Source: Aromatoleum toluclasticum ATCC 700605 (lineage in GTDB: Bacteria; Pseudomonadota; Gammaproteobacteria; Burkholderiales; Rhodocyclaceae). Taken from it: a stretch of DNA of 64,000 nucleotides. Where the stretch lies: the NCBI RefSeq assembly GCF_000378245.1, contig NZ_KB899507.1, positions 1 through 64,000 of the forward strand, read 5' to 3'. Positions 25,746 to 33,476 of this stretch are shown piece by piece (the first letter of the stretch is position 1; every line of letters starts with the position of its first letter). The position numbers and the translations under genes were made by a program. Under the pieces are notes generated by a model. That model was not told where the DNA came from. It saw only the letters and a list, made by a program, of their open reading frames with translations, and did no database searches.

Positions 25746-27059
25746 ATGGAACGCTACACGGGCAATCCGGACGCGGTGCGCGCACTGGTGCGCGACCTCG
25801 AAGTGCACAAGGACACCTACATCGACGAGGAGCTGTTCGCGCTCGAAATGGAGCACCTCTTCGCGAACACCTGGGTGTATGTCGGCCACGCCAGCCAGGT
25901 GCCGAACAAGGGCGACTTCTACACGACGACCGTCGGCACCGAACCGGTCGTGATGGTGCGCCACACCGACGACTCGATCCGCGTGCTGTACAACCGCTGC
26001 CCGCACAAAGGCGTCAAGGTCGCCGGCGAAACCTGCGGCAACACCGGAAAATTCTTCCGCTGCCCGTACCACGCGTGGACCTTCAAGACCGATGGCAGCC
26101 TCCTCGCCGTGCCGCTCAAGAAAGGCTACGAGAACACCGGCTTCGAGTCCTGCGAGGCCAAGCATGGCATGGCCCCGGTCGAGAACGTCAAGGTCTACCG
26201 CGACTTCGTGTTCTGCCGACTCAACCCGAACGGCATCTCGTTCGAGGGCTACTTCGGCGAATCGCTGTCGACCATCGACAACATGGTCGACCGCTCGCCC
26301 GAAGGCCGCCTCGAAGTGGCCGGCGGCGTGCTGCGCTACATGCACAACTGCAACTGGAAGATGCTCGTCGACAACCAGACCGACACCTGCCACCCGATGG
26401 TCGCGCACGAATCCTCTGCGGGCACCGCAGTGAAGGTGTGGCAGGAAGCGCCCGAGGGCACGCCCAAGCCGATGGCGGTCGAGCTCTTCGCGCCCTTCGT
26501 CTCGTCCTACGAGTTCTTCGAGAACATGGGCATCCGCGTGTGGGAGAACGGCCACGGCCACACCGGCGTCGCCGACTCGATCCACGCCGCCTATTCGCCC
26601 GCGCCCGGCTACTGGGAACAGATGGTCGCCACCTACGGCGAGGAGCGCGCGAAAGCGATCCTCGGCGACACGCGGCACAACACCGTCTATTTCCCGAACA
26701 TCATGGTCAAGGGCCCGATCCAGACGCTGCGCCTGTTCAAGCCCATCGCCGCGAACAAGACCCTCGTCGAGTCCTGGACCTTCCGCCTCGTCGGCGCGCC
26801 CGACCTGCTGCTCGAACGCACGCTCATGTACAACCGGCTGATCAACGCCCCGACCTCCGTCGTCGGCCACGACGACCTGGAAATGTACGAACGCGCTCAG
26901 GAAGCCCTGCAATCACGTGGCCGCGACTGGATCAACGTCGCGCGGCTGTTCGACCCCGCCGAAAAGGAACAGAAGAACGTCGCGACGAACGGCACGAACG
27001 AATGGCAGATGCGCAACCAGTTCCGTGCATGGGCCAGGTTCATGACGGAAAGCATGTAG
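25746..27059 (+). CDS. Rieske aromatic-ring-hydroxylating oxygenase, alpha subunit (IadD-type candidate)
   Basis: A 437-residue catalytic subunit. The Rieske motif is C85-x-H87 and C106-x2-H109 (NRCPHKGVKV, FFRCPYHAWTF). The mononuclear-iron region reads NWKMLVDNQTDTCHPMVAHES, in the usual place for the bridging Asp and the two His ligands. With the beta subunit and reductase it would dioxygenate an aromatic acid. The downstream isatin-hydrolase-like and CoA-ligase genes make indole-3-acetate to dioxindole-3-acetate the best guess, as for the Rieske enzymes of iad auxin-degradation loci (inference from context). Start ATG 25746 has AGGAGGAGACG upstream. Confidence 0.88.
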   Translation: MERYTGNPDAVRALVRDLEVHKDTYIDEELFALEMEHLFANTWVYVGHASQVPNKGDFYTTTVGTEPVVMVRHTDDSIRVLYNRCPHKGVKVAGETCGNTGKFFRCPYHAWTFKTDGSLLAVPLKKGYENTGFESCEAKHGMAPVENVKVYRDFVFCRLNPNGISFEGYFGESLSTIDNMVDRSPEGRLEVAGGVLRYMHNCNWKMLVDNQTDTCHPMVAHESSAGTAVKVWQEAPEGTPKPMAVELFAPFVSSYEFFENMGIRVWENGHGHTGVADSIHAAYSPAPGYWEQMVATYGEERAKAILGDTRHNTVYFPNIMVKGPIQTLRLFKPIAANKTLVESWTFRLVGAPDLLLERTLMYNRLINAPTSVVGHDDLEMYERAQEALQSRGRDWINVARLFDPAEKEQKNVATNGTNEWQMRNQFRAWARFMTESM

Positions 27060-27240
27060 CGCAAACGCCAACACAAACGGGACCGCACCCCAGCCCTCAG
27101 GGACGGTCGGGGTGTTTGCGGAGCGGGCGAGGACTGTCTGAGCGAGGGTCGCGGAAGCGCGGCCCTAAGCGAGTTCCGCAGCCCGCGGAGAAAATACCCC
27201 GGCCGGCCCGATTAGCGGCACGTCCCGCCATCGTCCAAAG
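27060..27240. repeat. REP-like palindromic intergenic element
   Basis: The 213-base gap between the oxygenase alpha and beta genes holds no gene but is full of pairing sequences: CGCAAAC near its start with GTTTGCG at 27113-27119, CCGCACCCC against GGGGTG, and GACTGTCTGAGCG followed by GCGAGTTCCGCAGCCCGCGG. The block looks like a repetitive extragenic element. It splits two subunits that must be made together, so it may tune mRNA stability or the alpha:beta ratio. Confidence 0.45.
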
Positions 27241-27272
27241 AACGCCGCGCAAACAGAACGAGGAACAAGCCA

Positions 27273-27758
27273 ATGACCACCCTCGACATCACCCACAAAA
27301 CCCTCACCGACTTCATCTACGCCGAAGCCCGCCTGCTCGACGAGCAACGCTTCGAGGACTGGCTGAACCTATTCACAGAAGACGGCCATTACTGGATGCC
27401 GCTCGCCCACGGCCAGACCGACCCCCGCCTGCACACCTCACTGCTGTACGAAGACAAACTCCTGCTGCGCGTGCGCGTCGAACGCCTCGCCGGCCAGCGC
27501 ACCTTCTCACAACAACCGAAAAGCCGCTGCCACCACCTCCTGCAGGCGCCGACGGTCGAATCCTCCGACCCGGCCGGCGAACACATCGTCCGCACCGCCT
27601 TCCACTACGTCGAAACGCGCCAGGACCAGCAGACGCTGTTCGTCGGTTGGACCACGCACCACCTCGTCGAAGAGGCCGGCGCGCTGAAGATCCGCCTCAA
27701 GCGCGTCGACCTCGTCAATTGCGACGCCGCGTTCGGCAACATCCAGCTCTTCATGTGA
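27273..27758 (+). CDS. Rieske ring-hydroxylating oxygenase, beta subunit
   Basis: A 161-residue protein of the SnoaL-like (cystatin-fold) beta-subunit family: EARLLDEQRFEDWLNLFTED near the N-terminus, GHYWMPLAHGQ, and NIQLFM at the C-terminus. Beta subunits are structural partners in alpha3beta3 oxygenases. It pairs with the alpha subunit at 25746-27059 despite the unusually long intergenic repeat between them. GAGGAACAAGCC precedes the ATG. Confidence 0.87.
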   Translation: MTTLDITHKTLTDFIYAEARLLDEQRFEDWLNLFTEDGHYWMPLAHGQTDPRLHTSLLYEDKLLLRVRVERLAGQRTFSQQPKSRCHHLLQAPTVESSDPAGEHIVRTAFHYVETRQDQQTLFVGWTTHHLVEEAGALKIRLKRVDLVNCDAAFGNIQLFM

Positions 27759-27765
27759 GCCCCTC

Positions 27766-29412
27766 GTGAGCCCCTTCATGACCGCCACCGTCTTCGACGC
27801 CTTCACCGCGGCCGCCGGGCAATGGGGCGAACGCCCCTTCCTGTGCATCCTGCCCGACACCGCCGCGGCCTACGGCATCACGCCCGGCGAACTCGCCTAC
27901 CGCGACGCGGCACAGCGCATCGCCGCGCTCCGCGACGCCTACGCCGCCGCCGGCTACGGCCCCGGCCACCGCGTCGGCCTGCTGCTCGAAAACCGCCCGG
28001 CCTTCTTCCTGCACTGGTTCGCACTCAACTCCCTCGGCGCCTCCGTCGTGCCGATCAACGCCGACCTGCGCGCCGCCGAACTCGAATACCTCATCGGCCA
28101 CTCCGAAATCGCCCTCGCCGTCGCGCTGCCGCAACGCCACGCCGATCTCGCCGCCGCAGCCGAACGCGCCGGCCGGCCGCTGCGCGTCACGAGCGACGGC
28201 GACACGCCGCCCACCGCAGCCTTCCCCGCGCCACTCGCGGGCACGGTGCCGGGCGAACTCACCGAAAGCGCCCTGCTCTACACCTCGGGCACCACCGGCC
28301 GCCCCAAAGGCTGCATGCTGCCCAACCGCTACTTCCTGCACGCCGGCCGCTGGTACGCCAACATCGGCGGCCTCGCGCGTCTCATGCCCGGCGAAGAGCG
28401 CATGATCACGCCGCTGCCGCTGGTGCATATGAATGCGATGGCGTATTCCACGATGGCCATGGTCATGACCGGCGGCTGCCTCGTCCCCCTCGACCGCTTC
28501 CACCCCAAGCGCTGGTGGGCCAACGTCAGGGAGGCGCGCGCGAGCGTCGTGCATTACCTCGGCGTCATGCCGGCGATGCTCATGAAGGCCGACGCCTCGC
28601 CCGAAGACCGCGCGCATGCCGTGCGCTTCGGCTTCGGCGCGGGCGTCGATCGCACGCTGCACGCGGCGTTCGAAACGCGCTTCGGCTTCCCGCTGCTCGA
28701 AGCCTGGGCGATGACCGAAACCGGCGCCGGCGCAGTCGTCATCGCGAACCATGAGCCGCGCAAGGTCGGCACGAGCTGCTTCGGCAAGGAGGTGTCCGAC
28801 GTCGAAGTCCGCATCGTCACCGAAGACGGGCGCGAAGCGGCCATCAACGAACCCGGCGAGCTGCTCGTGCGCCACGCCGGCGACGATCCACGCTACGGCT
28901 TCCTCGCCGGCTACCTGAAGGACGAGGCCGCGACCGCAGACGCCTGGGCCGGCGGCTGGTTTCACACCGGTGACGTCGTGCGCCGCGACGCCGACGGCCA
29001 CCTGCATTTCGTCGACCGCAAGAAGAACGTCATCCGCCGCAGCGGCGAGAACATCGCCGCCGTTGAGGTCGAGAGCGTGCTGCAGCAGCATCCGCTCGTG
29101 AAGGCGGTCGCCGTCGCCGCAGTGCCCGATCCCGTGCGCGGCGACGAAGTCATGGCCTGCATCGTGCCGCAGCAGCCGCTTGCCGACCGCCGCGCGATGG
29201 AAGCCGCCGCCGAGGAACTGGTGCGCTGGACGCTCGGCGAACTGGCGTACTACAAGGCGCCGGGCCATGTCGCCTTCGTCGACAGCCTGCCGCTGACGGC
29301 CACGAACAAGATCCAGCGCGGCGAACTGAAGGCGCTGGCGCCCACGCTCGTCGGCGCGCCCGAGTGCGTCGATACCTGCGCGCTGAAGAAGCGCCAGGAG
29401 ACCGCGACATGA
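27766..29412 (+). CDS. Acyl-CoA synthetase (AMP-forming); proposed dioxindole-acetate CoA ligase
   Basis: A 548-residue ANL-family ligase. Motifs are LYTSGTTGRPKGCMLPNRYF (P-loop), EAWAMTETGAG, GGWFHTGDVVRRDADGHLHF with DRKKNVIRRSGENIA (hinge), and the catalytic Lys in LTATNKIQRGELK. It resembles short or branched aryl-acid ligases rather than the benzoate-CoA ligase branch. In this operon the plausible substrate is dioxindole-3-acetate made by the Rieske oxygenase (inference). Start is GTG 27766 or ATG 27778; neither has a convincing Shine-Dalgarno site. It overlaps the next gene by an ATGA junction. Confidence 0.87.
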   Translation: MSPFMTATVFDAFTAAAGQWGERPFLCILPDTAAAYGITPGELAYRDAAQRIAALRDAYAAAGYGPGHRVGLLLENRPAFFLHWFALNSLGASVVPINADLRAAELEYLIGHSEIALAVALPQRHADLAAAAERAGRPLRVTSDGDTPPTAAFPAPLAGTVPGELTESALLYTSGTTGRPKGCMLPNRYFLHAGRWYANIGGLARLMPGEERMITPLPLVHMNAMAYSTMAMVMTGGCLVPLDRFHPKRWWANVREARASVVHYLGVMPAMLMKADASPEDRAHAVRFGFGAGVDRTLHAAFETRFGFPLLEAWAMTETGAGAVVIANHEPRKVGTSCFGKEVSDVEVRIVTEDGREAAINEPGELLVRHAGDDPRYGFLAGYLKDEAATADAWAGGWFHTGDVVRRDADGHLHFVDRKKNVIRRSGENIAAVEVESVLQQHPLVKAVAVAAVPDPVRGDEVMACIVPQQPLADRRAMEAAAEELVRWTLGELAYYKAPGHVAFVDSLPLTATNKIQRGELKALAPTLVGAPECVDTCALKKRQETAT

Positions 29413-30581
29413 GCCGACGCCTCGCCTACGACGGCGTCGTCGCCGCGGTGCCCGTCACCGTGCCCTATGCCCGCTACTCGACGCACGCCGCGCACTGGTG
29501 GCTCGGCCGCGCCCTCGCTGCGCTGATCCGCGAGTCGGGCATCGCCAAGGCCGACATCGACGGCGTGTGTGTCTCGAGCTTCACGCTCGGCCCCGATACC
29601 GCGGTTGGCCTGATGCAGCACCTCGGCATGAGCCCGCGCTGGCTCGACCACATCCCGATGGGGGGCGCGTCCGGCGTGGTGGCGCTGCGCCGCGCGGCAC
29701 GCGCAGTGCAGGCCGGTGACGCCGAAGTCATCGCCTGCATCGCCGGCGACACCAACCATGTCGACTCCTTCCGCCACACCGTCAGCCAGTTCTCGCGCTT
29801 CGCGCAGGACGCCGTCTATCCCTACGGCGCCGGCGGGCCGAACGCGAGCTTCGCGCTGCTCACCGACCACTACATGCGGCAGTACGGCGCCACGCGCGAG
29901 GACTTCGGCAAGCTCTGCGTCGCACAGCGCGACAACGCGTTGAGGAACCCGCATGCGCTGATGAGGAAACCCCTGACGCTCGCGCAATACCTCGACGCGC
30001 GGCCGATCACCGATCCGATCCATCTTTTCGACTGCGTGATGCCGTGCGCCGGCGCCGAAGGCTTCCTCGTCATGACCGAGGAACGGGCGCGCGCCCTGAA
30101 ACTGCCGGGCGTGCGCATCCGCTCGACCATCGAGCGCCACAACGCCTACCCCGACGACCCGATCCAGTTCCGCGGCGGCTGGGCGATGGACCGCGATGCG
30201 CTGTACGAGCACGCCGGCGTCTCGCCCGCAGACGTCGACTTCGTCGAGACCTACGACGACTACCCGGTGATCAACCTGCTGCAGTTCGAGGACCTCGGCT
30301 TCTGCGCGAAGGGCGAAGCACCCGCCTTCGTGCGCGAGCACGGCTTCACGATCGACGGCTCCTTCCCGTTCAACACCTCCGGCGGGCAGCTCTCGGTGGG
30401 CCAGGCGGGCGCGGCGGGGGGTTATCTGGGGCTCGTGCAGGCGCTGCGCCAGCTCACGAACGCCGCCGGCGACATGCAGGTCGCCGACGCGCGCATCGGC
30501 CTCGTGTCCGGTTTCGGCATGATCAACTACGACCGCGGCCTGTGTTCCGGCGCGGCGCTCCTCGAACGGGGGACGGCATGA
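29409..30581 (+). CDS. Thiolase-fold protein lacking catalytic Cys/His; proposed retro-aldolase (Ltp2-like)
   Basis: A 390-residue thiolase-superfamily protein of the SCP-x/lipid-transfer branch. The segment that carries the nucleophile (C-x-S-G in thiolases) is GGASG here, with Gly86 instead of Cys. The C-terminal GHP motif is replaced in GGQLSVGQAGAAGG. It therefore cannot be a normal thiolase. Its downstream neighbour begins with a DUF35 zinc-ribbon/OB domain, the partnership that makes steroid side-chain retro-aldolases (Ltp2 with the DUF35 part of ChsH2). I propose it cleaves dioxindole-3-acetyl-CoA to isatin and acetyl-CoA (inference). It is coupled to both neighbours by ATGA overlaps. 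Confidence 0.8.
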   Translation: MSRRLAYDGVVAAVPVTVPYARYSTHAAHWWLGRALAALIRESGIAKADIDGVCVSSFTLGPDTAVGLMQHLGMSPRWLDHIPMGGASGVVALRRAARAVQAGDAEVIACIAGDTNHVDSFRHTVSQFSRFAQDAVYPYGAGGPNASFALLTDHYMRQYGATREDFGKLCVAQRDNALRNPHALMRKPLTLAQYLDARPITDPIHLFDCVMPCAGAEGFLVMTEERARALKLPGVRIRSTIERHNAYPDDPIQFRGGWAMDRDALYEHAGVSPADVDFVETYDDYPVINLLQFEDLGFCAKGEAPAFVREHGFTIDGSFPFNTSGGQLSVGQAGAAGGYLGLVQALRQLTNAAGDMQVADARIGLVSGFGMINYDRGLCSGAALLERGTA

Positions 30582-31822
30582 CCGACGCCACACCCAAGCC
30601 GAAACGGAAGAGCCCCGTCGCGCGCACGCGCCTGCCGACGCTGCCGCCCGCATCGCGCAGCCGCGCCGCGCTCGGCCTCGCCCGCGCCGCCGCCGAAGGG
30701 CGTTTCGAGATGCAGGCCTGCGCCGACTGCGGCGCCGTGCAATACCCGCCGCGCGAAGTCTGCGGCAGCTGCCTGTCCGAGCGGCTCGACTGGCGCGAAG
30801 TCGCCAACGGCGGCGCGCTGATCGCGACGACGACCTTGCGCCACAGCAACGATGCCTATTTCCGCGAGCGCCTGCCGTGGCGCGTCGGCACCGTGAAGAT
30901 GGATGCCGGCCCCTCGGTGGTCGCGCACGTGCATGAAGACTGCCACGAAGCCGGCCGCGTGCGCCTCGCCCTGAAACTCGACCGTAGCGGCCAGGCCGTG
31001 CTGCACGCGCTGCCCGCGGAGGACACCCCGAACATGAACGATTCGCCCCAACTGCGCGAGACGCATTGCGACCCGAAGCACCGCCGCGTGCTCGTCACCG
31101 ACGGACGCTCTACGCTCGGCCGCGCGATGGTCAAGGCCTTGCTCGACGCCGGCGCGTCGACGGTCTTCGTCGGCGATCCGGCGACGTGGAAGGCCGATGC
31201 CGGATTCGACGCCTTTGTCGCCTCCGATCCGCGCATCGAGCCGGTCGCGCTCGACGTCACCGACACCGACTCGGTCGACCGCCTCGCCGCGTCGATCGGC
31301 GCCAAGGTCGAGATCCTCATCAACACCGCCGACCACCTGCGTGACGGCGGAGTCATGAACGCCCGCGACGTCGGGCTCGCGCGCGACGCCTTCGACGTCA
31401 ACGTGCTCGGCCTGATGCGGCTCGCGCAGGCCTTCGGCCCGACGATGTGCTTCCGCGCGGCCGACGGCACGCACGGCGCAGTGGCGTGGGTGAACCTGCT
31501 GTCGATCCATGCGCTCGCGGCCCTGCCCGCACGCGGCGCGTGGTCGGCGTCGAAGGCCGCCGCCCTGTCCGCCGCCCTCACCCTGCGTGCCGAGTTCGCC
31601 GGCGCCGGCATACGGGTCGTGAACGTCTTCCCCGGCCCGATCGACGACGAATGGGAGCAGCTGACCCCGCCCCCGAAGCTCGCGCCGTCCGCGGTCGCCG
31701 CCTCGGTCGTCCGCGGTCTGCGCGATGGCGTCGAAGACCTCTACGTCGGCGACGTCGCCGAGGAGCTGCGGGCGCGCCTGCGCGACAACCACAAGGCCGT
31801 CGAACGCGAACTCGGCGGCTGA
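30578..31822 (+). CDS. DUF35 zinc-ribbon/OB-fold protein fused to a degenerate SDR domain
   Basis: A 414-residue fusion. Residues about 35-155 are a DUF35 protein: zinc ribbon C48-x2-C51 and C62-x2-C65, then an OB-fold. Residues about 165-414 are SDR-like (INTADHLRDGGVMN, MRLAQAFGPTM, VNVFPGPIDDEW), but the nucleotide motif TGxxxGxG is broken (TDGRSTLGRAM) and the catalytic Tyr is Trp322 (GAWSASKAA). The SDR part is thus probably structural or regulatory. DUF35 domains activate Ltp2-type retro-aldolases, and the thiolase-fold partner is encoded immediately upstream with an ATGA overlap. I know no described function for this fusion. Confidence 0.8.
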   Translation: MTDATPKPKRKSPVARTRLPTLPPASRSRAALGLARAAAEGRFEMQACADCGAVQYPPREVCGSCLSERLDWREVANGGALIATTTLRHSNDAYFRERLPWRVGTVKMDAGPSVVAHVHEDCHEAGRVRLALKLDRSGQAVLHALPAEDTPNMNDSPQLRETHCDPKHRRVLVTDGRSTLGRAMVKALLDAGASTVFVGDPATWKADAGFDAFVASDPRIEPVALDVTDTDSVDRLAASIGAKVEILINTADHLRDGGVMNARDVGLARDAFDVNVLGLMRLAQAFGPTMCFRAADGTHGAVAWVNLLSIHALAALPARGAWSASKAAALSAALTLRAEFAGAGIRVVNVFPGPIDDEWEQLTPPPKLAPSAVAASVVRGLRDGVEDLYVGDVAEELRARLRDNHKAVERELGG

Positions 31823-31885
31823 TTGCGCCGCAACACACAGCGACAGACCCGTAAGGGCACCCCACCCACCGAAGGAGACCCCCAC

Positions 31886-32671
31886 GTGAGCACCGCCATC
31901 CTCGCGCAGTTCATGGCCGAACTGCTGTCCGGCCGCATCCGACTCGTTGACCTCACGCAAACCCTGACCCCGGAATTCCCGACCATCGTCCTACCGCCGG
32001 AACTCGGCCAGGCCTGGCCCTTCCGCATCGAGGAGATCTCGCGCTACGACGAGCGCGGCCCGGCCTGGTACTGGAACAACTTCTCGTGTTCGGAACATAC
32101 CGGCACCCACTTCGATGCCCCGGTGCATTGGGTCACCGGCAAGGACCAGCCCAACAACGCCGTCGACTCGATCCCGGTCGAGAACTTCATCGCCGCCGCC
32201 TGCGTCATCGACGTCTCCGCCGAGGCCGCGAAGGATCCCGACTTCCTCCTCACGATCGACTTCGTGCAGGCATGGGAGGCACAGCACGGCCGCATCCCCG
32301 AGCGCTCGTGGGTGCTGCTGCGCACCGACTGGTCCAAGCGCAGCGGCGCGAAGGAATACCTGAACATGGCCGAGGACGGCGCGCATTCGCCGGGCCCCGA
32401 CGCCGAGGTCGTGCCCTGGCTGATCCGCGAGCGCAACGTGCACGGCTTCGGCACCGAATCGATCGGCACCGACGCGGGCCAGGCGCATCACCTCAACCCG
32501 CCCTACCCGTGCCACTACTTCATGCACGGCAACAACCGCTACGGCCTGCAGTGCCTGACGAACCTCGACCAGCTGCCGCCCCAAGGCGCGCTGATCCTCG
32601 CCGCGCCGCTGAAGATCCGCAACGGCTCCGGCAGCCCGCTGCGCGTGCTCGCGCTGACCCCGCGCACCTGA
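31886..32671 (+). CDS. Cyclase-family metal hydrolase, isatin hydrolase-like
   Basis: A 261-residue member of the cyclase/kynurenine-formamidase superfamily. The metal site motif is H71-TG-T-H75-F-D77-A-P-V-H81, typical of Mn-dependent isatin hydrolase (isatin to isatinate). Start is GTG 31886 with AAGGAG upstream. Its place after the Rieske/CoA-ligase/retro-aldolase genes and with iorAB in the same operon supports isatin hydrolysis as the step before oxidative decarboxylation (inference). Kynurenine formamidase and other amide or lactone hydrolases are alternatives. A close paralogue is encoded in the pad operon at 54044-54832. Confidence 0.83.
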   Translation: MSTAILAQFMAELLSGRIRLVDLTQTLTPEFPTIVLPPELGQAWPFRIEEISRYDERGPAWYWNNFSCSEHTGTHFDAPVHWVTGKDQPNNAVDSIPVENFIAAACVIDVSAEAAKDPDFLLTIDFVQAWEAQHGRIPERSWVLLRTDWSKRSGAKEYLNMAEDGAHSPGPDAEVVPWLIRERNVHGFGTESIGTDAGQAHHLNPPYPCHYFMHGNNRYGLQCLTNLDQLPPQGALILAAPLKIRNGSGSPLRVLALTPRT

Positions 32672-32681
32672 GGACACGACG

Positions 32682-33410
32682 ATGAGCGAAAGACGTGTCG
32701 CGATCGTCACCGGCGGCAGCGCCGGCATCGGCGCCGATATCTGCCGGCGCATGCTGGACGAGGGCTACGAGGTGGTTTCCGTCGCCCGCCGCGCCGCCGA
32801 CTGGACGCACCCGCGGCTGACGAACTTCCAGGTCGACCTCCTCGATGCCGCCGCGACCGAAGCCGCAGCGCAGGAGATCGCGCGCGACTTCCCGGTGAGC
32901 CACCTCATCCACAACGCCGGCGTGATCTGGCCGAAGCTGCTGCCCGACGTCACGCAGGACGAGCTGCACGGACTCACGCAGATCCACCTCGGCGCGGCGA
33001 TCAGCCTGATGCAGGCGGCGCTGCCCGGCATGCGGGCGCGCGGCTTCGGGCGCGTCGTGCTGATGTCCTCGCGCGGCGCGCTGGGCCTTGCCACGCGCAC
33101 CGCGTATTCGGCGACCAAGGCCGGCATGATCGGCATGGCGCGGACCTGGGCGCTCGAACTCGCGCCGCACGGCATCACCGTAAACGTCGTCGCCCCCGGC
33201 CCCATCGCGACCGACATGTTCCACGACGTCGTTCCCGCCGGCAGCGAGCGCGAGCAGAAACTCGCCGCGAACATCCCGGTCGGGCGCATCGGCCGCCCCG
33301 ACGACGTCACCCGCGCCGTGATGTTCTTCGCCGACCCCGCGAACAGCTTCGTGACCGGCCAGACCCTGTACGTCTGCGGCGGCGCGAGCGTCGGCACGCT
33401 GACGATCTGA
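32682..33410 (+). CDS. SDR-family oxidoreductase
   Basis: A 242-residue classical SDR with all catalytic features: TGGSAGIGADICRRML, LIHNAGVIWPKLL, Ser in LMSSRGALG, YSATKAG, and VAPGPIATDMF. It may oxidise the hydroxylated or dihydrodiol product of the Rieske oxygenase to the 2-oxindole level, or interconvert dioxindole and isatin (inference). It lies 10 bases after the cyclase gene. Unlike the SDR domain at 30578-31822 it looks fully active. Confidence 0.86.
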   Translation: MSERRVAIVTGGSAGIGADICRRMLDEGYEVVSVARRAADWTHPRLTNFQVDLLDAAATEAAAQEIARDFPVSHLIHNAGVIWPKLLPDVTQDELHGLTQIHLGAAISLMQAALPGMRARGFGRVVLMSSRGALGLATRTAYSATKAGMIGMARTWALELAPHGITVNVVAPGPIATDMFHDVVPAGSEREQKLAANIPVGRIGRPDDVTRAVMFFADPANSFVTGQTLYVCGGASVGTLTI

Positions 33411-33476
33411 TTCCACCCCATAACCAGACGCCGTAAGGCGCCCTCACCCCAAGCACCGCCCCCACGGAGACGAAAG

